49,744 nt of DNA from a virus. A program made the position numbers and the translations under genes. Positions 37,401 to 45,091 of this stretch are shown here, piece after piece. Below the pieces are notes generated by a model. It was not told the DNA's origin. It made no database searches and was given only the letters and a program-made list of their open reading frames with translations. The stretch covers positions 1 through 49,744 of the IMG/VR virus record IMGVR_UViG_3300022591_000014, one strand, 5' to 3'. Position 1 is the first letter of the stretch; the number at the start of each line of letters is the position of its first letter.

Positions 37401-40400
37401 AGCCGTCGATAATTAATCCAGTATCGCGAGCACATTTAGTCTTGTCGTATGTATAACCAGTTGTAAATGTTACGTCAGCATAGGCAATTAATTCAGCACG
37501 GATAAAATCTCTGTTAGCTAATAAAATTGCCGCGGCATTTTTAGCATCTTGATCTACTGTCTGACTTAAACTAATTGGAACTTCTGGTAAAGCGGCTCTT
37601 GGACCATCATGAATAATTTTAACAATCAAATCAACCATTGCTTGAACTTCTGTACTTTGTACATTAGTTGCGGCTGGTAAGTTGACAACCTGTGTCTGAC
37701 CATTGCCAACACTTGCTCCAACGGTTTGATTGGTTATAATTAATGGAAGAATACTACGCAGTCTTTCGTATGCGGCAGTTACTTGAATTGATTCATTTGG
37801 AATCGCACTAGCTGTATTTGAGAAACCATAATAGTAAACGCCTGCTTGAGTAGCTTGACGATTACCGCCGTACAATACGTCAAAACTTACGCAGTCAACC
37901 ATGTAGCCAACGTCACGAGCGCATTTAGTTTGATCGTATGTAAAGCCGTTTGATTTAGTCTGTTCAACAAAGGCAACCGCTTCAGCTTCTAAATATGATT
38001 TATTAGCTTGTAGTAAGTTAAATGCCTTAACAGCATCTGCGCTTACTGTAGTTTGTCCTGGGGCAACTAATCTGTCTGTTACTCCAGTGGTACCGTTTTG
38101 TAAAATGTATGTAATAACACCAAAGTCTGTAGAAATACGTCCTGCTTGAGCGACTGTTGATGTAGGTAAGTTAGTTACCTGTGTACTAGTAGAATACCGT
38201 GTACCGCTAGTATCTAACTGAACAATTTGTTGTGCTAATCCGCTGATATAATTAATTGCGGCAGTAGTTGTAGATAGTTCACGACCAATTTGACCTGTGT
38301 ATCCATCTTGGTTCCAATATTGTAAACCAGAGAAATTACTCTGAGTATAACCATTTGCTGGGAATAATAAATCAGTAATAATGCTGTCAACTAAAATACC
38401 AGTATCACGTGAACATTTAATTTTGTTATAAGAGAACTTAGCACCATTATACTGTGTATTGATGTAAGAAACAATTTCTTGAGAAATGAAATCTCTATTA
38501 GCCTCTAGTAACGCAAATGCCTTTGAAACATCTGTGCTTGTGTCAGCAGTTTGGCTGATTGGTAATAGTGCTGATGCTACGCTTGGACCATTCTCAATGA
38601 TGTTGATAATTTTATCAACTTTCATTCCTAATAATGATGCTTGAGCAGTAGTAGCTGGAGCTAAATTAATTACTTGACTTAATGTGTTTCCTGGGCTACG
38701 ACTAATTGGAGTTGCTGTTACTACAGCCGCAACAACATCTTTTAGGTATGTGTAGGCATTTACTGTTTCTGTAACTTCGTTTGGAATAGCAGTTGAGCTA
38801 CCGTCAAAGCCATAGTATGTTACACCGGCTTGTACTGACTGACGTGTGCCGCCGTGTAATAAGTCAAATGCTACAGAGTCAACAATGAACCCAACATCAC
38901 GAGCGCACTTAGTTTGATCGTATGTAAAGCCCGATGTCTTGGTTGACTCGACATAGGCAATAACTTCTGCTTTTAAGTAAGCAAGGTTAGCAAATAATAA
39001 AGTGTAAGCATTTACAGTTCCCGGAACACCACTTGCTAAACCGTTTGGAACAATCTTATCTGTAACGCCATATGTACCGTTGTTAATAATATTTAATACT
39101 AGATCAAAATTTGTTTTAACTGTAGTAACATCAATAATAGTACCAGGGGCAACTGAAACGTCTTGAGTTAATGCTGTTTGATATCTTGGACCACTTGTAT
39201 CGTTGATAACAATCTTCTGGGCAAGACTACTTAGATAGCTAATAGCATTCGTAGTAGTTGAAAGTTCAGCACCAATTTGTCCTGTATAACTACCTTGGTT
39301 CCAATATTGTAAACCGGTAAAGTTACTTTGACTATCTGTGATGGTTGGATATAATAAGTCAAATGCTAACGCATCAACAACTAATTTAGTATCACGTGCG
39401 CACTTGCTAGAATTAAATGGAAAGTTTAAGAATGACTTGTTTACAAATGTAACGATTTCATCTTGAATGAATGTTCTGTTGGCTTGAAGTAAAACTTCAG
39501 CACTCATGTAATATGGATCAGGTGCGCTACCAGCAATACTAGCAGGAGCAACGCTTGGGCCATTTAAAATAATGTTGTTGATTGTGGCAAAGCCGTTATC
39601 TAATGCTGTTTGAGCTATGCCGCCGCCAGTTAATACATAGTTAATTACTTGTGAATGTGTAGCTGTGCTACCTAATAAATTAGGAGCCGCTTGGTTTCTA
39701 ATAATTGAGCTAGCTAATGTAGAAATATAATTAATAGCACCAGTCGTTTGTACTTCTTGTCCACCAATAACTGATGTAACTCCGCTATAATAACTTAAAC
39801 CTGATTCAACAGATTTCTGATTACCACCAAACAGAGCATCGTAAGAAACGTTTTCTAAAATAATTCCAACGTCACGTGCGCACTTGTCTTGATTATAAAC
39901 AAAGTTTGGCAATGAGCTAACATACGCAGTAACTTCTGCTTTGATAAATGCTTCGTTAGCTTTTAATAATGTATAAGCGTTTAGTAATCCCGTATCTGCT
40001 GTTTCAGATAATCCAATTGGAATTAACGCAGGAGCTGCCGCAGGTCCTACACTAATCAATCGTGTAATAATATCAATGTTATTTCCAATAGTAGTTGCGG
40101 CTATCGCACTACCTGGATTGTTAGTATCTAATACTTGACTAATTTCTGATTGATAGAAACTGGTTAATGTTTGACTTTGTACTACCGCTTCTATTACATT
40201 CTTCATGTAATTGTAAGCCATTGTAGTTTGAACTCTTTCGTTTGGAATTTGACTTACAGTACTTGAGAATCCGTAGTAGCATACACCAGACTGGATAGAC
40301 TGTCTGTTGCCGCCGCGTAATAAGTCAAAGCTAACTGAGTCAACAATGTATCCTACATCACGTTTACATTTTGCGTGGTCGTATACAAATCCAGGAATAT

Positions 40401-42222
40401 TGTTAGTAATGTAGGCAATAGCTTCAGCTTCTAAGAATGCCTTGTTTGCTTGTAACAATGTATAAGCATGTAGTGTAGAGGTTGATGTTGTTACTTCACC
40501 GTTGCTTACAATCCAATCTGTAACTCCAACAGTACCATTACTAATAATATTTGTAACAGTTGACATTAGAGTATTAATACGTGCCGCATCGCCGATGCCA
40601 CCGGGATTGCTATTAATTACCTGTGTAATTGTACCTTGATATGGACTTGCTACTGTAATGTTTCTAACAACTTCTTGAGCGATAGAACTGATATAATTAA
40701 ATGTCTCTACAGTTTGAGTTACTTCTGAACTAATTTGTCCAGTGTAACCGTCTTGAGCCCAATACTGAATACCAGAGAATACTGATTGACTTGTACCACC
40801 ATAGATTAAATCTAGGCCTAAACTGTCAACAATTAAACCTGTGTCGCGAACGCACTTGGCTTTGTTATACTGGAACGGTCCGCCGTATGTTTGATTAACA
40901 TAGGCAACTGTTTGCTCTTGAATAAAAGGCTTGTTAGATAATAATAAGGTACGAGCATTATAAAAACCAATGTCAGGAGGTCCGCCGTTAACTGCTTGAC
41001 CTATTGTTAATGTACCTGTTGTTAATGTAACAGTGATTGTACTATCACCTGGAGCATAATCAGCAAAGCCAACTGCTTCAGGAACTTGAACTGTTTGGTT
41101 TGGTACAAACATTGTACCATCATATAACCATGGACCAGATTGGTTTGTACAGTTTTGAATGTATGGTGACTGGAATAAGTCAATAACTTCTGTGTTAGGG
41201 AATGAGGTTGCGTAAGCACCACGATTAGTGTTTGGCTTGTAACCGTCGCCAGGGAAACGACCTGAACGACCATTAAACATCATTAACTGAGCAATATAGC
41301 AACCAGAGCGAACGTGGAATAAATCTTGAGTCTTGTTAGCAGGTTCAACGATTGTTGTACGTAAGTCAGATCCAATAACAGAAGTGTATGGCTTCATTTC
41401 AATTGGATTGTTTTCAATATAATGACCTGGAGAAACTTTAATGCTTGTACCTGGACGATATAATGGAGATTTTGTAGCACCGCTAATTGTACGGCAAGCA
41501 CGACTAGCGTCCATTGCTGAACCATCGTTAGTATCGCTACCATCTTCGTTAACGTATAATACGTTTGTTGTCTGCGGTGCTGTACCTAAAGGAGTACCTT
41601 CCCAGATGCGTACTTTACCATAGACGTTTAATACACCATCTTGAGGGATGATGTCAATATTACCTGGAATTCTGTTTGTTAATGTATTACCTGATAACTC
41701 CATGTTACCAGCAAGAACATTACTGAAGTAACCGTTTAACCAATTGTTAGTTCCGCTACCAATGTTAAATGCGTTTGGTGTTTTAGGAATTAAATCACTA
41801 ACAATTTCTGCGCCAACTGTTAACGTGTCGTTAGTAACTTGATTACCAAGAACAATGTTACCGTCGGCAGTGATGTTTCCAGTTGCGTGTAAGTTACCGC
41901 CAACTTCAACATTAGAATTTAAGTTGATATTATTGCCAGCGGCAGGAGTAATATTAATAGGACCTAACGTAGAAGCAATAGTGCCGCTAGTTAAGGATTT
42001 TGAAACTGTTAATAAACCAAGGGTGGAAGTGTTTGAAACTCTTAGTACGCCTACATTGGCTGTGCCATTGACGTCTAAATCGTATTGAGGAGACGCAGTT
42101 TTAATACCCACGCGGCCTGTTGTTACATCTAAGTATAGTAGATTTGTCTCTACTGCTAAGTTTACACCGTCACGTAGCAAATTGCTTGCAAGTAACGGAC
42201 CTGTTATGCGACCTACGGCCAT
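31450..42222 (-). CDS. Giant structural protein with beta-helix and 17 Cys-containing repeats (3590 aa)
   Basis: Third giant protein, different in design. The N-terminus MAVGRITGPLLASNLLRDGV followed by YLDVTTGRVGIKTASPQYDLDV matches the start of virion proteins I know from marine T4-like phages. Residues about 219-356 are a beta-helix (LYVNEDGSDTNDGSAMDASR, SIKVSPGHYIENNPIEM). Then come 12 tandem repeats of about 160 residues, each with xCxRDxGxIVDSxxxDLLYGG and YYYGF or YWNQDGYTGQI. An intervening domain (about 2370-2710, WAQRKIDPFGSCGGALIDGA) is followed by five more repeats. The end, FEYVGAGSNYGALPQ then FFTSTDQNGDFRIGPGLV, is shared with other phage structural proteins. Shine-Dalgarno AAGGAG precedes the ATG. 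Role is inferred as long fibre or baseplate appendage. Confidence 0.88.
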   Translation of the reverse strand: MAVGRITGPLLASNLLRDGVNLAVETNLLYLDVTTGRVGIKTASPQYDLDVNGTANVGVLRVSNTSTLGLLTVSKSLTSGTIASTLGPINITPAAGNNINLNSNVEVGGNLHATGNITADGNIVLGNQVTNDTLTVGAEIVSDLIPKTPNAFNIGSGTNNWLNGYFSNVLAGNMELSGNTLTNRIPGNIDIIPQDGVLNVYGKVRIWEGTPLGTAPQTTNVLYVNEDGSDTNDGSAMDASRACRTISGATKSPLYRPGTSIKVSPGHYIENNPIEMKPYTSVIGSDLRTTIVEPANKTQDLFHVRSGCYIAQLMMFNGRSGRFPGDGYKPNTNRGAYATSFPNTEVIDLFQSPYIQNCTNQSGPWLYDGTMFVPNQTVQVPEAVGFADYAPGDSTITVTLTTGTLTIGQAVNGGPPDIGFYNARTLLLSNKPFIQEQTVAYVNQTYGGPFQYNKAKCVRDTGLIVDSLGLDLIYGGTSQSVFSGIQYWAQDGYTGQISSEVTQTVETFNYISSIAQEVVRNITVASPYQGTITQVINSNPGGIGDAARINTLMSTVTNIISNGTVGVTDWIVSNGEVTTSTSTLHAYTLLQANKAFLEAEAIAYITNNIPGFVYDHAKCKRDVGYIVDSVSFDLLRGGNRQSIQSGVCYYGFSSTVSQIPNERVQTTMAYNYMKNVIEAVVQSQTLTSFYQSEISQVLDTNNPGSAIAATTIGNNIDIITRLISVGPAAAPALIPIGLSETADTGLLNAYTLLKANEAFIKAEVTAYVSSLPNFVYNQDKCARDVGIILENVSYDALFGGNQKSVESGLSYYSGVTSVIGGQEVQTTGAINYISTLASSIIRNQAAPNLLGSTATHSQVINYVLTGGGIAQTALDNGFATINNIILNGPSVAPASIAGSAPDPYYMSAEVLLQANRTFIQDEIVTFVNKSFLNFPFNSSKCARDTKLVVDALAFDLLYPTITDSQSNFTGLQYWNQGSYTGQIGAELSTTTNAISYLSSLAQKIVINDTSGPRYQTALTQDVSVAPGTIIDVTTVKTNFDLVLNIINNGTYGVTDKIVPNGLASGVPGTVNAYTLLFANLAYLKAEVIAYVESTKTSGFTYDQTKCARDVGFIVDSVAFDLLHGGTRQSVQAGVTYYGFDGSSTAIPNEVTETVNAYTYLKDVVAAVVTATPISRSPGNTLSQVINLAPATTAQASLLGMKVDKIINIIENGPSVASALLPISQTADTSTDVSKAFALLEANRDFISQEIVSYINTQYNGAKFSYNKIKCSRDTGILVDSIITDLLFPANGYTQSNFSGLQYWNQDGYTGQIGRELSTTTAAINYISGLAQQIVQLDTSGTRYSTSTQVTNLPTSTVAQAGRISTDFGVITYILQNGTTGVTDRLVAPGQTTVSADAVKAFNLLQANKSYLEAEAVAFVEQTKSNGFTYDQTKCARDVGYMVDCVSFDVLYGGNRQATQAGVYYYGFSNTASAIPNESIQVTAAYERLRSILPLIITNQTVGASVGNGQTQVVNLPAATNVQSTEVQAMVDLIVKIIHDGPRAALPEVPISLSQTVDQDAKNAAAILLANRDFIRAELIAYADVTFTTGYTYDKTKCARDTGLIIDGLVTDLGWSSNGYTQSNFVGLQYWNQDGYTGNITQELTTTSAALSYISTIAQKLVTNTIIQTPYQSTVTQIFNLPPASISEATSVQSEFGDVLTILTNGTAGVTDLIVSNGTTPVSVNAQKAFNILQANKGFLQAETIAFVESTKDQGFYYNEPKCYRDTGLIVDAIAQDLLFNGTSQSTFAAIQYWNQTGYVGAIASELTTTTNAVSYVKDLAKKVILNSTAGTRYQSTVTQVTNLSAGNAQAADTVGVDFDVILDILENGVTAVTDKIEPNGLIASSDTYYNNAYALLQANKAYIEAEAVAYVESTKTVGFTYDGVKCKRDVGYMIDSVCVDLLYGGNRQAIQSGTYYYGYSGSSSAIPGESVQVTAAYNHIKSILLDIITGVAVPTTYQTAVSQVISATHGNSSVATTAQGLVDTITNIINNGPSVANTATPIGLTVSTDTNTVNGALLLEANRAFIQAETVAYINTMYPAGFQYDQAKCYRDTGYLIDSISYDILYGGNRQAIMSGVYYYGFSGTLSAIPGEQTQTTLAYTRMREIVTSIITNTPIQVTEGNTVTQQFTSQSAPAETGEAIHLMIDKIIDIISNGPSVADAPTPIGLIQNTDANVQHAMSLLQLNREFIKAEVIAFIDKSYGNNYYFNYNQEKCHRDLGLIVDAFSQDILLTGNKKTIEAALTYWTGGANVVYNEIPQFNAAFEYMKMILPNILTNTTFNQLSTTRQVTNTYFGGGENALIPLDRLINVFTEIVAKGPAASPTPYQGSGVFATFDSSVDNISRASTVLDVEKIYHNQYRVTLSQPVRSLGTNAILYFGQTSVYPTLDKDVPPQWAQRKIDPFGSCGGALIDGAVISDRSPIQSFVFDAYTQLNQGGIGVHITNNGYAQLVSVFTIFCGTSVIVENGGICSITNSNANFGDYCLVAKGYGKRSFFGEVYNPPVLPYYPNGFYPQAQQVEIYVPDPDYRPHIGLIMEVIPPESYTNNQGLPGFLSAQLNTSTLTTGSITISGIDTTGIVIGQGIYARDQYGSYSDLSGNKYITPGTIVTDVNFKSVTLSNSINAGGGDVTNSTFFTLYVAGNAYYTILSSTLAPDPLTEGVSFISPSVNSTGNDNTIEEVQAITYINSLTNQIINNQLVDALQTTATQVTNIALIGGSQSSVRIGQLFGTLTDIITGGLDQAPPVEKTGIVSPGAASAAALLKANKSFLQAEILEYINSQYFVYDHKTCRRDLGYILDGFGYDAVFGSNYQAIKCGNAYLRAQSAYVLKNEKPETLDAVGKLSAVTVQLAGINTVTSAISQINLDGIAIQNIISQGVAGQPAYNLPNPAGYDTGLASAKTLITSNIDFIKEELIGWINATYPTYTYDQTKCKRDIGLVLDGLEADMLLGTNYRAVKSGLAYYRGNANNVLLNEKSQTIAAFNFVRDYCLALTSVAASSTATQTVISDFATINTILLNGGVAPTVTYTLPSNIDTGYASASQLITANRSFIQAEVEAYVYTTFTSSGFTYDRVKCKRDVGVLVDAIVYDVTYGGNSMSVDAALQYFNNANNNVSFIPNETTQTVAAINYINTLLQKVVVNASPTVSYQSSVSQYKNTGLVSGDNASADLANLVTEMSNIVSTGPGAAPLVTGPDTSWVNSLIQTAVNAINADKGAAASEAITFIDQNFTVFSYNQDKCRRDAEYVIWSMMYDMTYGGNWQTVDAALNYYNGSVSLIPNEITQTVGAYNYLAYLMKRVAVNLAPAQSYQNTFTQFENQLLVQGDNANTLIDQYATIITTIIANGTTAAPAIVYPSINGYSSTLQHVYNIIQTQKTNLVNQVITYIDNKYNGFEYNQAICKRDVGYIVDAISADLLSGGNYNTVLSGQSYFARNGTHHYVQLEDNVADATLFPDKALVNFYQRSYMSASGYLFEYVGAGSNYGALPQVGRADPIQEREVIQLNNGKVFFTSTDQNGDFRIGPGLVISQATGVLSGRTFTKSLFANLTPFILAIAL
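31800..34080 (-). repeat. Five C-terminal copies of the Cys-x-Arg-Asp repeat
   Basis: Copies 13-17 of the repeat in the 3590-aa protein, spaced about 152 residues apart, more divergent than the first twelve. Copy 13 has TCRRD and copy 17 ICKRD in place of KCxRD; copies 14-16 keep KC. They carry NYxxVxxGxxYY in place of NRQxxQSGVYYYG. Confidence 0.85.
35100..40970 (-). repeat. Twelve tandem copies of the Cys-x-Arg-Asp repeat
   Basis: Each unit is about 160 residues (about 490 bases): ANxxFIxAExxAYI, YxxxKCxRDxGxIVDSxxxDLL, a YYYGF or QYWNQ segment, an xxTxAxxYIxxx helix, SQVxN, then IxxIIxNGPS. Two subtypes partly alternate: type A with SNFxGLQYWNQDGYTGQI (copies 1, 4, 6, 8, 9) and type B with GGNRQxxQSGVYYYGF (copies 2, 5, 7, 10, 11). 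Copies 3 and 12 belong to neither. Confidence 0.88.
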
Positions 42223-42289
42223 GCTAGCTCCTTATACACCGAGTTTCACGGATAACCACCTTTCATTGCGGGTTTACCACAGTATATTC

Positions 42290-42305
42290 TGCCAGACTAC
42301 CGGCA
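42290..42305 (-). promoter_or_regulatory. Small hairpin in leader of the 3590-aa gene
   Basis: The minus strand reads TGCCGG-TAGT-CTGGCA, a six-pair stem (one G-T pair) with a four-base loop in the 99-base gap before the giant gene. It has no U-tract, so it is not a standard terminator; it may be a 5' leader hairpin. Confidence 0.3.
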
Positions 42306-42312
42306 TCATATA

Positions 42313-42320
42313 TATTTAGC
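42313..42320 (-). promoter_or_regulatory. Possible late promoter variant GCTAAATA
   Basis: Minus strand GCTAAATA, sharing TAAATA with the late consensus, lies just after the stop of the 238-aa gene and about 90 bases before the 3590-aa start. The gap of 99 bases before this giant gene is unusual in this compact block, which favours a promoter here, but the match is imperfect. Confidence 0.35.
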
Positions 42321-42321
42321 T

Positions 42322-43038
42322 TTATTGTTCGAAAGGTGGATAGTAGCCGTCAAAACCGCTTAAAGTGTAGATAGGTTTTGTAGGAGGAGCACTTGTAAAT
42401 GTTACGTAAGTGCCAGTTGAATAAGCAAAGCTAACTTGAACGCCTGCTTGGATTGTACCCAGCGTTGCTGAGCTTAGTAGTACTTGACTTGATACAGTAC
42501 TAATACTTTGAATTGTTGTTCCTGGAGCAATACTAATATCACCAGATACAATCATTCCGGGAATTAAATTAAGTTCGTCGGCAATGTTTAATGTTGTTAC
42601 ACCGGGGTTTGTAACACCGACTGTAGATTTAATTACAATAGGATCGTTAACTAGTGTATAATTAACTGTTGGAATTTGTACTACGTTTTCTACTAACACT
42701 AGCACGTTAGCAGGTTTTGTTGGATCAACTCTATAAGGTAGTGGTCCAAAAATTGTGCTTAGATAGTTGCCTGTAGCAATATTTTGAAAGGTAATATTAC
42801 CTTGACGTCTAGTTGTAATGATTTCCCATGTGCCGTTAACGTATGCTTCAATTTCGTTAATAGTTTTGTTGTAACGAATTTGTCCGTTAACATAACTTTG
42901 TACACGTTGGCTTGTTGTTCCGCTAGGTAGCTGTAAACTAGCTACAGTATCTGTAACAATTTTGCCGTTGGCTTGTAACGTCAATTGATTACTCAACGGA
43001 CGATGAGGATTGAAGTTTAGACGTTTAATAAATTTCAT
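42322..43038 (-). CDS. Virion structural protein, possible fibre/baseplate protein
   Basis: A 238-aa protein beginning MKFIKRLNFNPHRPLSNQLT. The segment SNQLTLQANGKIVTDTVASL followed by YVNGQIRYNKTINEIEAYVN is of a kind I know from T4-like phage structural proteins whose exact role is not established. The rest is beta-rich, with a repeated element PGMIVSGDISIAPGTTIQSI that resembles a threshold-type beta fold, and a Pro/Tyr-rich end GFDGYYPPFEQ. Its ATG overlaps the upstream stop (TAATG), pointing to coupled translation with the 109-aa gene, and there is no strong Shine-Dalgarno of its own. Confidence 0.7.
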   Translation of the reverse strand: MKFIKRLNFNPHRPLSNQLTLQANGKIVTDTVASLQLPSGTTSQRVQSYVNGQIRYNKTINEIEAYVNGTWEIITTRRQGNITFQNIATGNYLSTIFGPLPYRVDPTKPANVLVLVENVVQIPTVNYTLVNDPIVIKSTVGVTNPGVTTLNIADELNLIPGMIVSGDISIAPGTTIQSISTVSSQVLLSSATLGTIQAGVQVSFAYSTGTYVTFTSAPPTKPIYTLSGFDGYYPPFEQ

Positions 43039-43367
43039 TATGCTGTACTTACTGAACTTACTGTAACTGTTACGGCATTAGCAGTATCTGTACGAACTAA
43101 TAATAAGTCGTTGTTTTCTAAGATGATTTTCTCAGAATCCATTACAAAAGTTTCGCTTGGAGGAACTGGAACTGCGCTTAAAATTTGTGTTGCTGGGCCA
43201 GCTGATAAACCGCTAGCATCTGAAACTACGTAAACATCTAATGTTGCTGTAGCTACTGTTGAAGTATTACAAAAGAAAACAGTAGTCAGCGCATTCTGGC
43301 CAACTGCTTTGTAAACTTGAACTGGAGGATTGCCAGAAGTCGTTAGTTGTGTATTTGTGATTGCCAT
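43038..43367 (-). CDS. Small beta-rich structural protein (109 aa)
   Basis: A 109-aa protein rich in Thr, Val and Ala, with the pattern of a small beta-sandwich: QVYKAVGQNALTTVFFCN, ATLDVYVVSDAS, VPVPPSETFVMDSEKIILEN, and a closing VTVTVSSV strand. It is a likely paralogue of the 128-aa protein at 31050-31436. AAGGA lies eight bases before the ATG. It is followed with a one-base overlap by the 238-aa gene. Its role is unknown; virion structure is inferred from context and fold. Confidence 0.72.
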   Translation of the reverse strand: MAITNTQLTTSGNPPVQVYKAVGQNALTTVFFCNTSTVATATLDVYVVSDASGLSAGPATQILSAVPVPPSETFVMDSEKIILENNDLLLVRTDTANAVTVTVSSVSTA

Positions 43368-43376
43368 GTACTGTCC

Positions 43377-44378
43377 TTAAAATATTAAACCGTAAATAAT
43401 TGCTTTTTTACGTGATATGAATTCGCCCGATGTAGCACTATTTACATAATAAATTCCAGTGCCACCTGCGCCAACGTGTCCTGTTGCGTATAGCGCAGTA
43501 GTATTCGTAGTTGCTACAGGTGCGGTTGCTTGATTAACTAATCGTAAATTTTGACTGACATAGATACCACCGTTACCTGCTGGTTGGAGATATATGTCTG
43601 AATTAGTACCGCGAGCTGATATTGCGTTTTGTGTAAAAATTAATCCAGGGAATGAAATGTTTGCGTCGGTAAACACTACGCTGTTTAATCCTGGAGTAAA
43701 TTGTAATGTCATGTTACTTGGTTGACCAGTAACACTAATATCGTTAATGTTTAAACTTGTATTCCCTTGGAATACTCTGCTGATGTTTGCGCTAGATGCG
43801 GCATTTTCTACTTTAGCATCAACGTATGCTTTATTTGGGATGTCGTCTTTATCAATAATACGACTTTCGTAAGAGTTAGTACCTGCTACAGAAAGAACTG
43901 TTCCTGGATTATCACTACCGAATAAATTTAAGCGAGGATAACCGCCAACTCGAGGTGCTGTATTTTCATCAATACGAATAGCATTAATTTTAATAGCACT
44001 TACATTGCCTGCTACTTTAAATTCAAAAATACCACGTTCTGAAATATCTGTAGTGTGCCATGTAAAGCCGTCGGCGCCAATTGCGTCATTGTATAGTATT
44101 GAAGCGGCATTAGCAGGGTTAGCACCATTACCACGATCAACAACAATTCCTGAAGTACCTAATGTAACATAACTGTTTGTTTCACCAGAGTTTAATGTTA
44201 ATAAGTTATCTTTAATTGTTGCGTTTGTTGCTTGAATTACAGTAGTTGTACCTTTAACATTCAAGCTACCAGTAATCGTTACAGTACCGGTGTTGACGCC
44301 AGTGTCCAAAATAATTTGGCCATTGTCTGGTGTTTGAATCTGATAATTCCCGGCTGTGCGAACGACATTTGTGGTCAT
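43377..44378 (-). CDS. Fibre-like virion structural protein (333 aa)
   Basis: A 333-aa beta-rich protein. The N-terminus (QIQTPDNGQIILDTGVNTGT, then VTITGSLNVKGTTTVI) resembles the repeat unit that begins modules in the giant fibres. NATIKDNLLTLNSGETNSY followed by GIVVDRGNGANPANAASILY is related to the DPVIDVGTG-DRGLL modules of the giants. NKAYVDAKVENA is a short helical linker, and the protein ends GEFISRKKAIIYGLIF, a C-terminal motif I associate with phage structural proteins. It appears to be a one-repeat relative of the giant fibres, perhaps a baseplate-proximal or whisker-type component. AAGGGA and a late-promoter box lie upstream. Confidence 0.75.
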   Translation of the reverse strand: MTTNVVRTAGNYQIQTPDNGQIILDTGVNTGTVTITGSLNVKGTTTVIQATNATIKDNLLTLNSGETNSYVTLGTSGIVVDRGNGANPANAASILYNDAIGADGFTWHTTDISERGIFEFKVAGNVSAIKINAIRIDENTAPRVGGYPRLNLFGSDNPGTVLSVAGTNSYESRIIDKDDIPNKAYVDAKVENAASSANISRVFQGNTSLNINDISVTGQPSNMTLQFTPGLNSVVFTDANISFPGLIFTQNAISARGTNSDIYLQPAGNGGIYVSQNLRLVNQATAPVATTNTTALYATGHVGAGGTGIYYVNSATSGEFISRKKAIIYGLIF

Positions 44379-44398
44379 ATGATAAATCCCTTATGCTT

Positions 44399-44406
44399 TA
44401 TTTATT
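44399..44406 (-). promoter_or_regulatory. Candidate T4-type late promoter AATAAATA
   Basis: Minus strand AATAAATA (NATAAATA class) in the 29-base gap between the 223-aa and 333-aa genes, 21 bases upstream of the ATG at 44378. Confidence 0.5.
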
Positions 44407-44407
44407 C

Positions 44408-45079
44408 TTAGCCTTGCTCTGATATAAAGTAAGAATTACCGCTTGAGTCTTCGGTTTCGTATATTATGTCGGAATCAGGATCTTCCACAAAGTAATTGTA
44501 CGGATATACGGACATTAAAACGCTATAAACTAGCATTCCTTCCTTGTGCGGATACATCGGGTTACTAGCAAATCGTAATAAAACACCAAAACTAGGATCC
44601 ATAACCATTTCATTAGTTAATTCAGCATCCCATAAATCTGTCTCGCCGCCGTATGTTTGTACATTTCCGTTACGCAACTGCCCTTCTCGATGTGTTGATA
44701 AATCTGTTTTATTCTTGCTAATAACTTGATCTTTGTAAACTAAACATACAGTATCGTCTACAATTTTACCAAATCGTTGTGTATCTAGTGTAAGTGTAAT
44801 ACCAGTCAACGCATCTGTTAATCCCTTAAACCCAAAATTAGTACATTTAAGATAGTATGTTTTATCTAGCTTTGGACCAAAGCTAAGATTTGATACATGA
44901 GTTAACGGTTTAATAACTGAGATATTATTGCGATTACCTGCACCTGTGTTAGCATTAGCTAGATTATAATCTGGGTTATCGATGATTGTAGTATCGCTGG
45001 CATTATTAGTCCAGCTAATATTAATATCTGGATATTCAGCGTATTGTACAATTGACTTAGGTTGGTATGTTACCGGCAT
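44408..45079 (-). CDS. Unidentified structural protein (223 aa)
   Basis: A 223-aa protein beginning MPVTYQPKSIVQYAEYPDIN. It appears to be a beta-sandwich: KTYYLKCTNFGFKGLTD, TGITLTLDTQRFGKIVDDTV, LVYKDQVISKNKTD, then YGGETDLWDAELTNEMVMDP and SFGVLLRFASNPMYPHKEGM with an acidic tail DPDSDIIYETEDSSG. I do not recognise a named family; the position inside the structural block and the lack of enzyme motifs suggest a virion protein. The ATG is chosen from frame and length; only a weak TAGG precedes it. Confidence 0.68.
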   Translation of the reverse strand: MPVTYQPKSIVQYAEYPDINISWTNNASDTTIIDNPDYNLANANTGAGNRNNISVIKPLTHVSNLSFGPKLDKTYYLKCTNFGFKGLTDALTGITLTLDTQRFGKIVDDTVCLVYKDQVISKNKTDLSTHREGQLRNGNVQTYGGETDLWDAELTNEMVMDPSFGVLLRFASNPMYPHKEGMLVYSVLMSVYPYNYFVEDPDSDIIYETEDSSGNSYFISEQG

Positions 45080-45091
45080 ACCAGTATTTAC

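Noticed and set aside
10664-42222. Regular repeats as a CRISPR array or DNA satellite
   Set aside because: The repeats are in-frame protein repeats of degenerate DNA sequence with no constant direct repeat and spacer structure.
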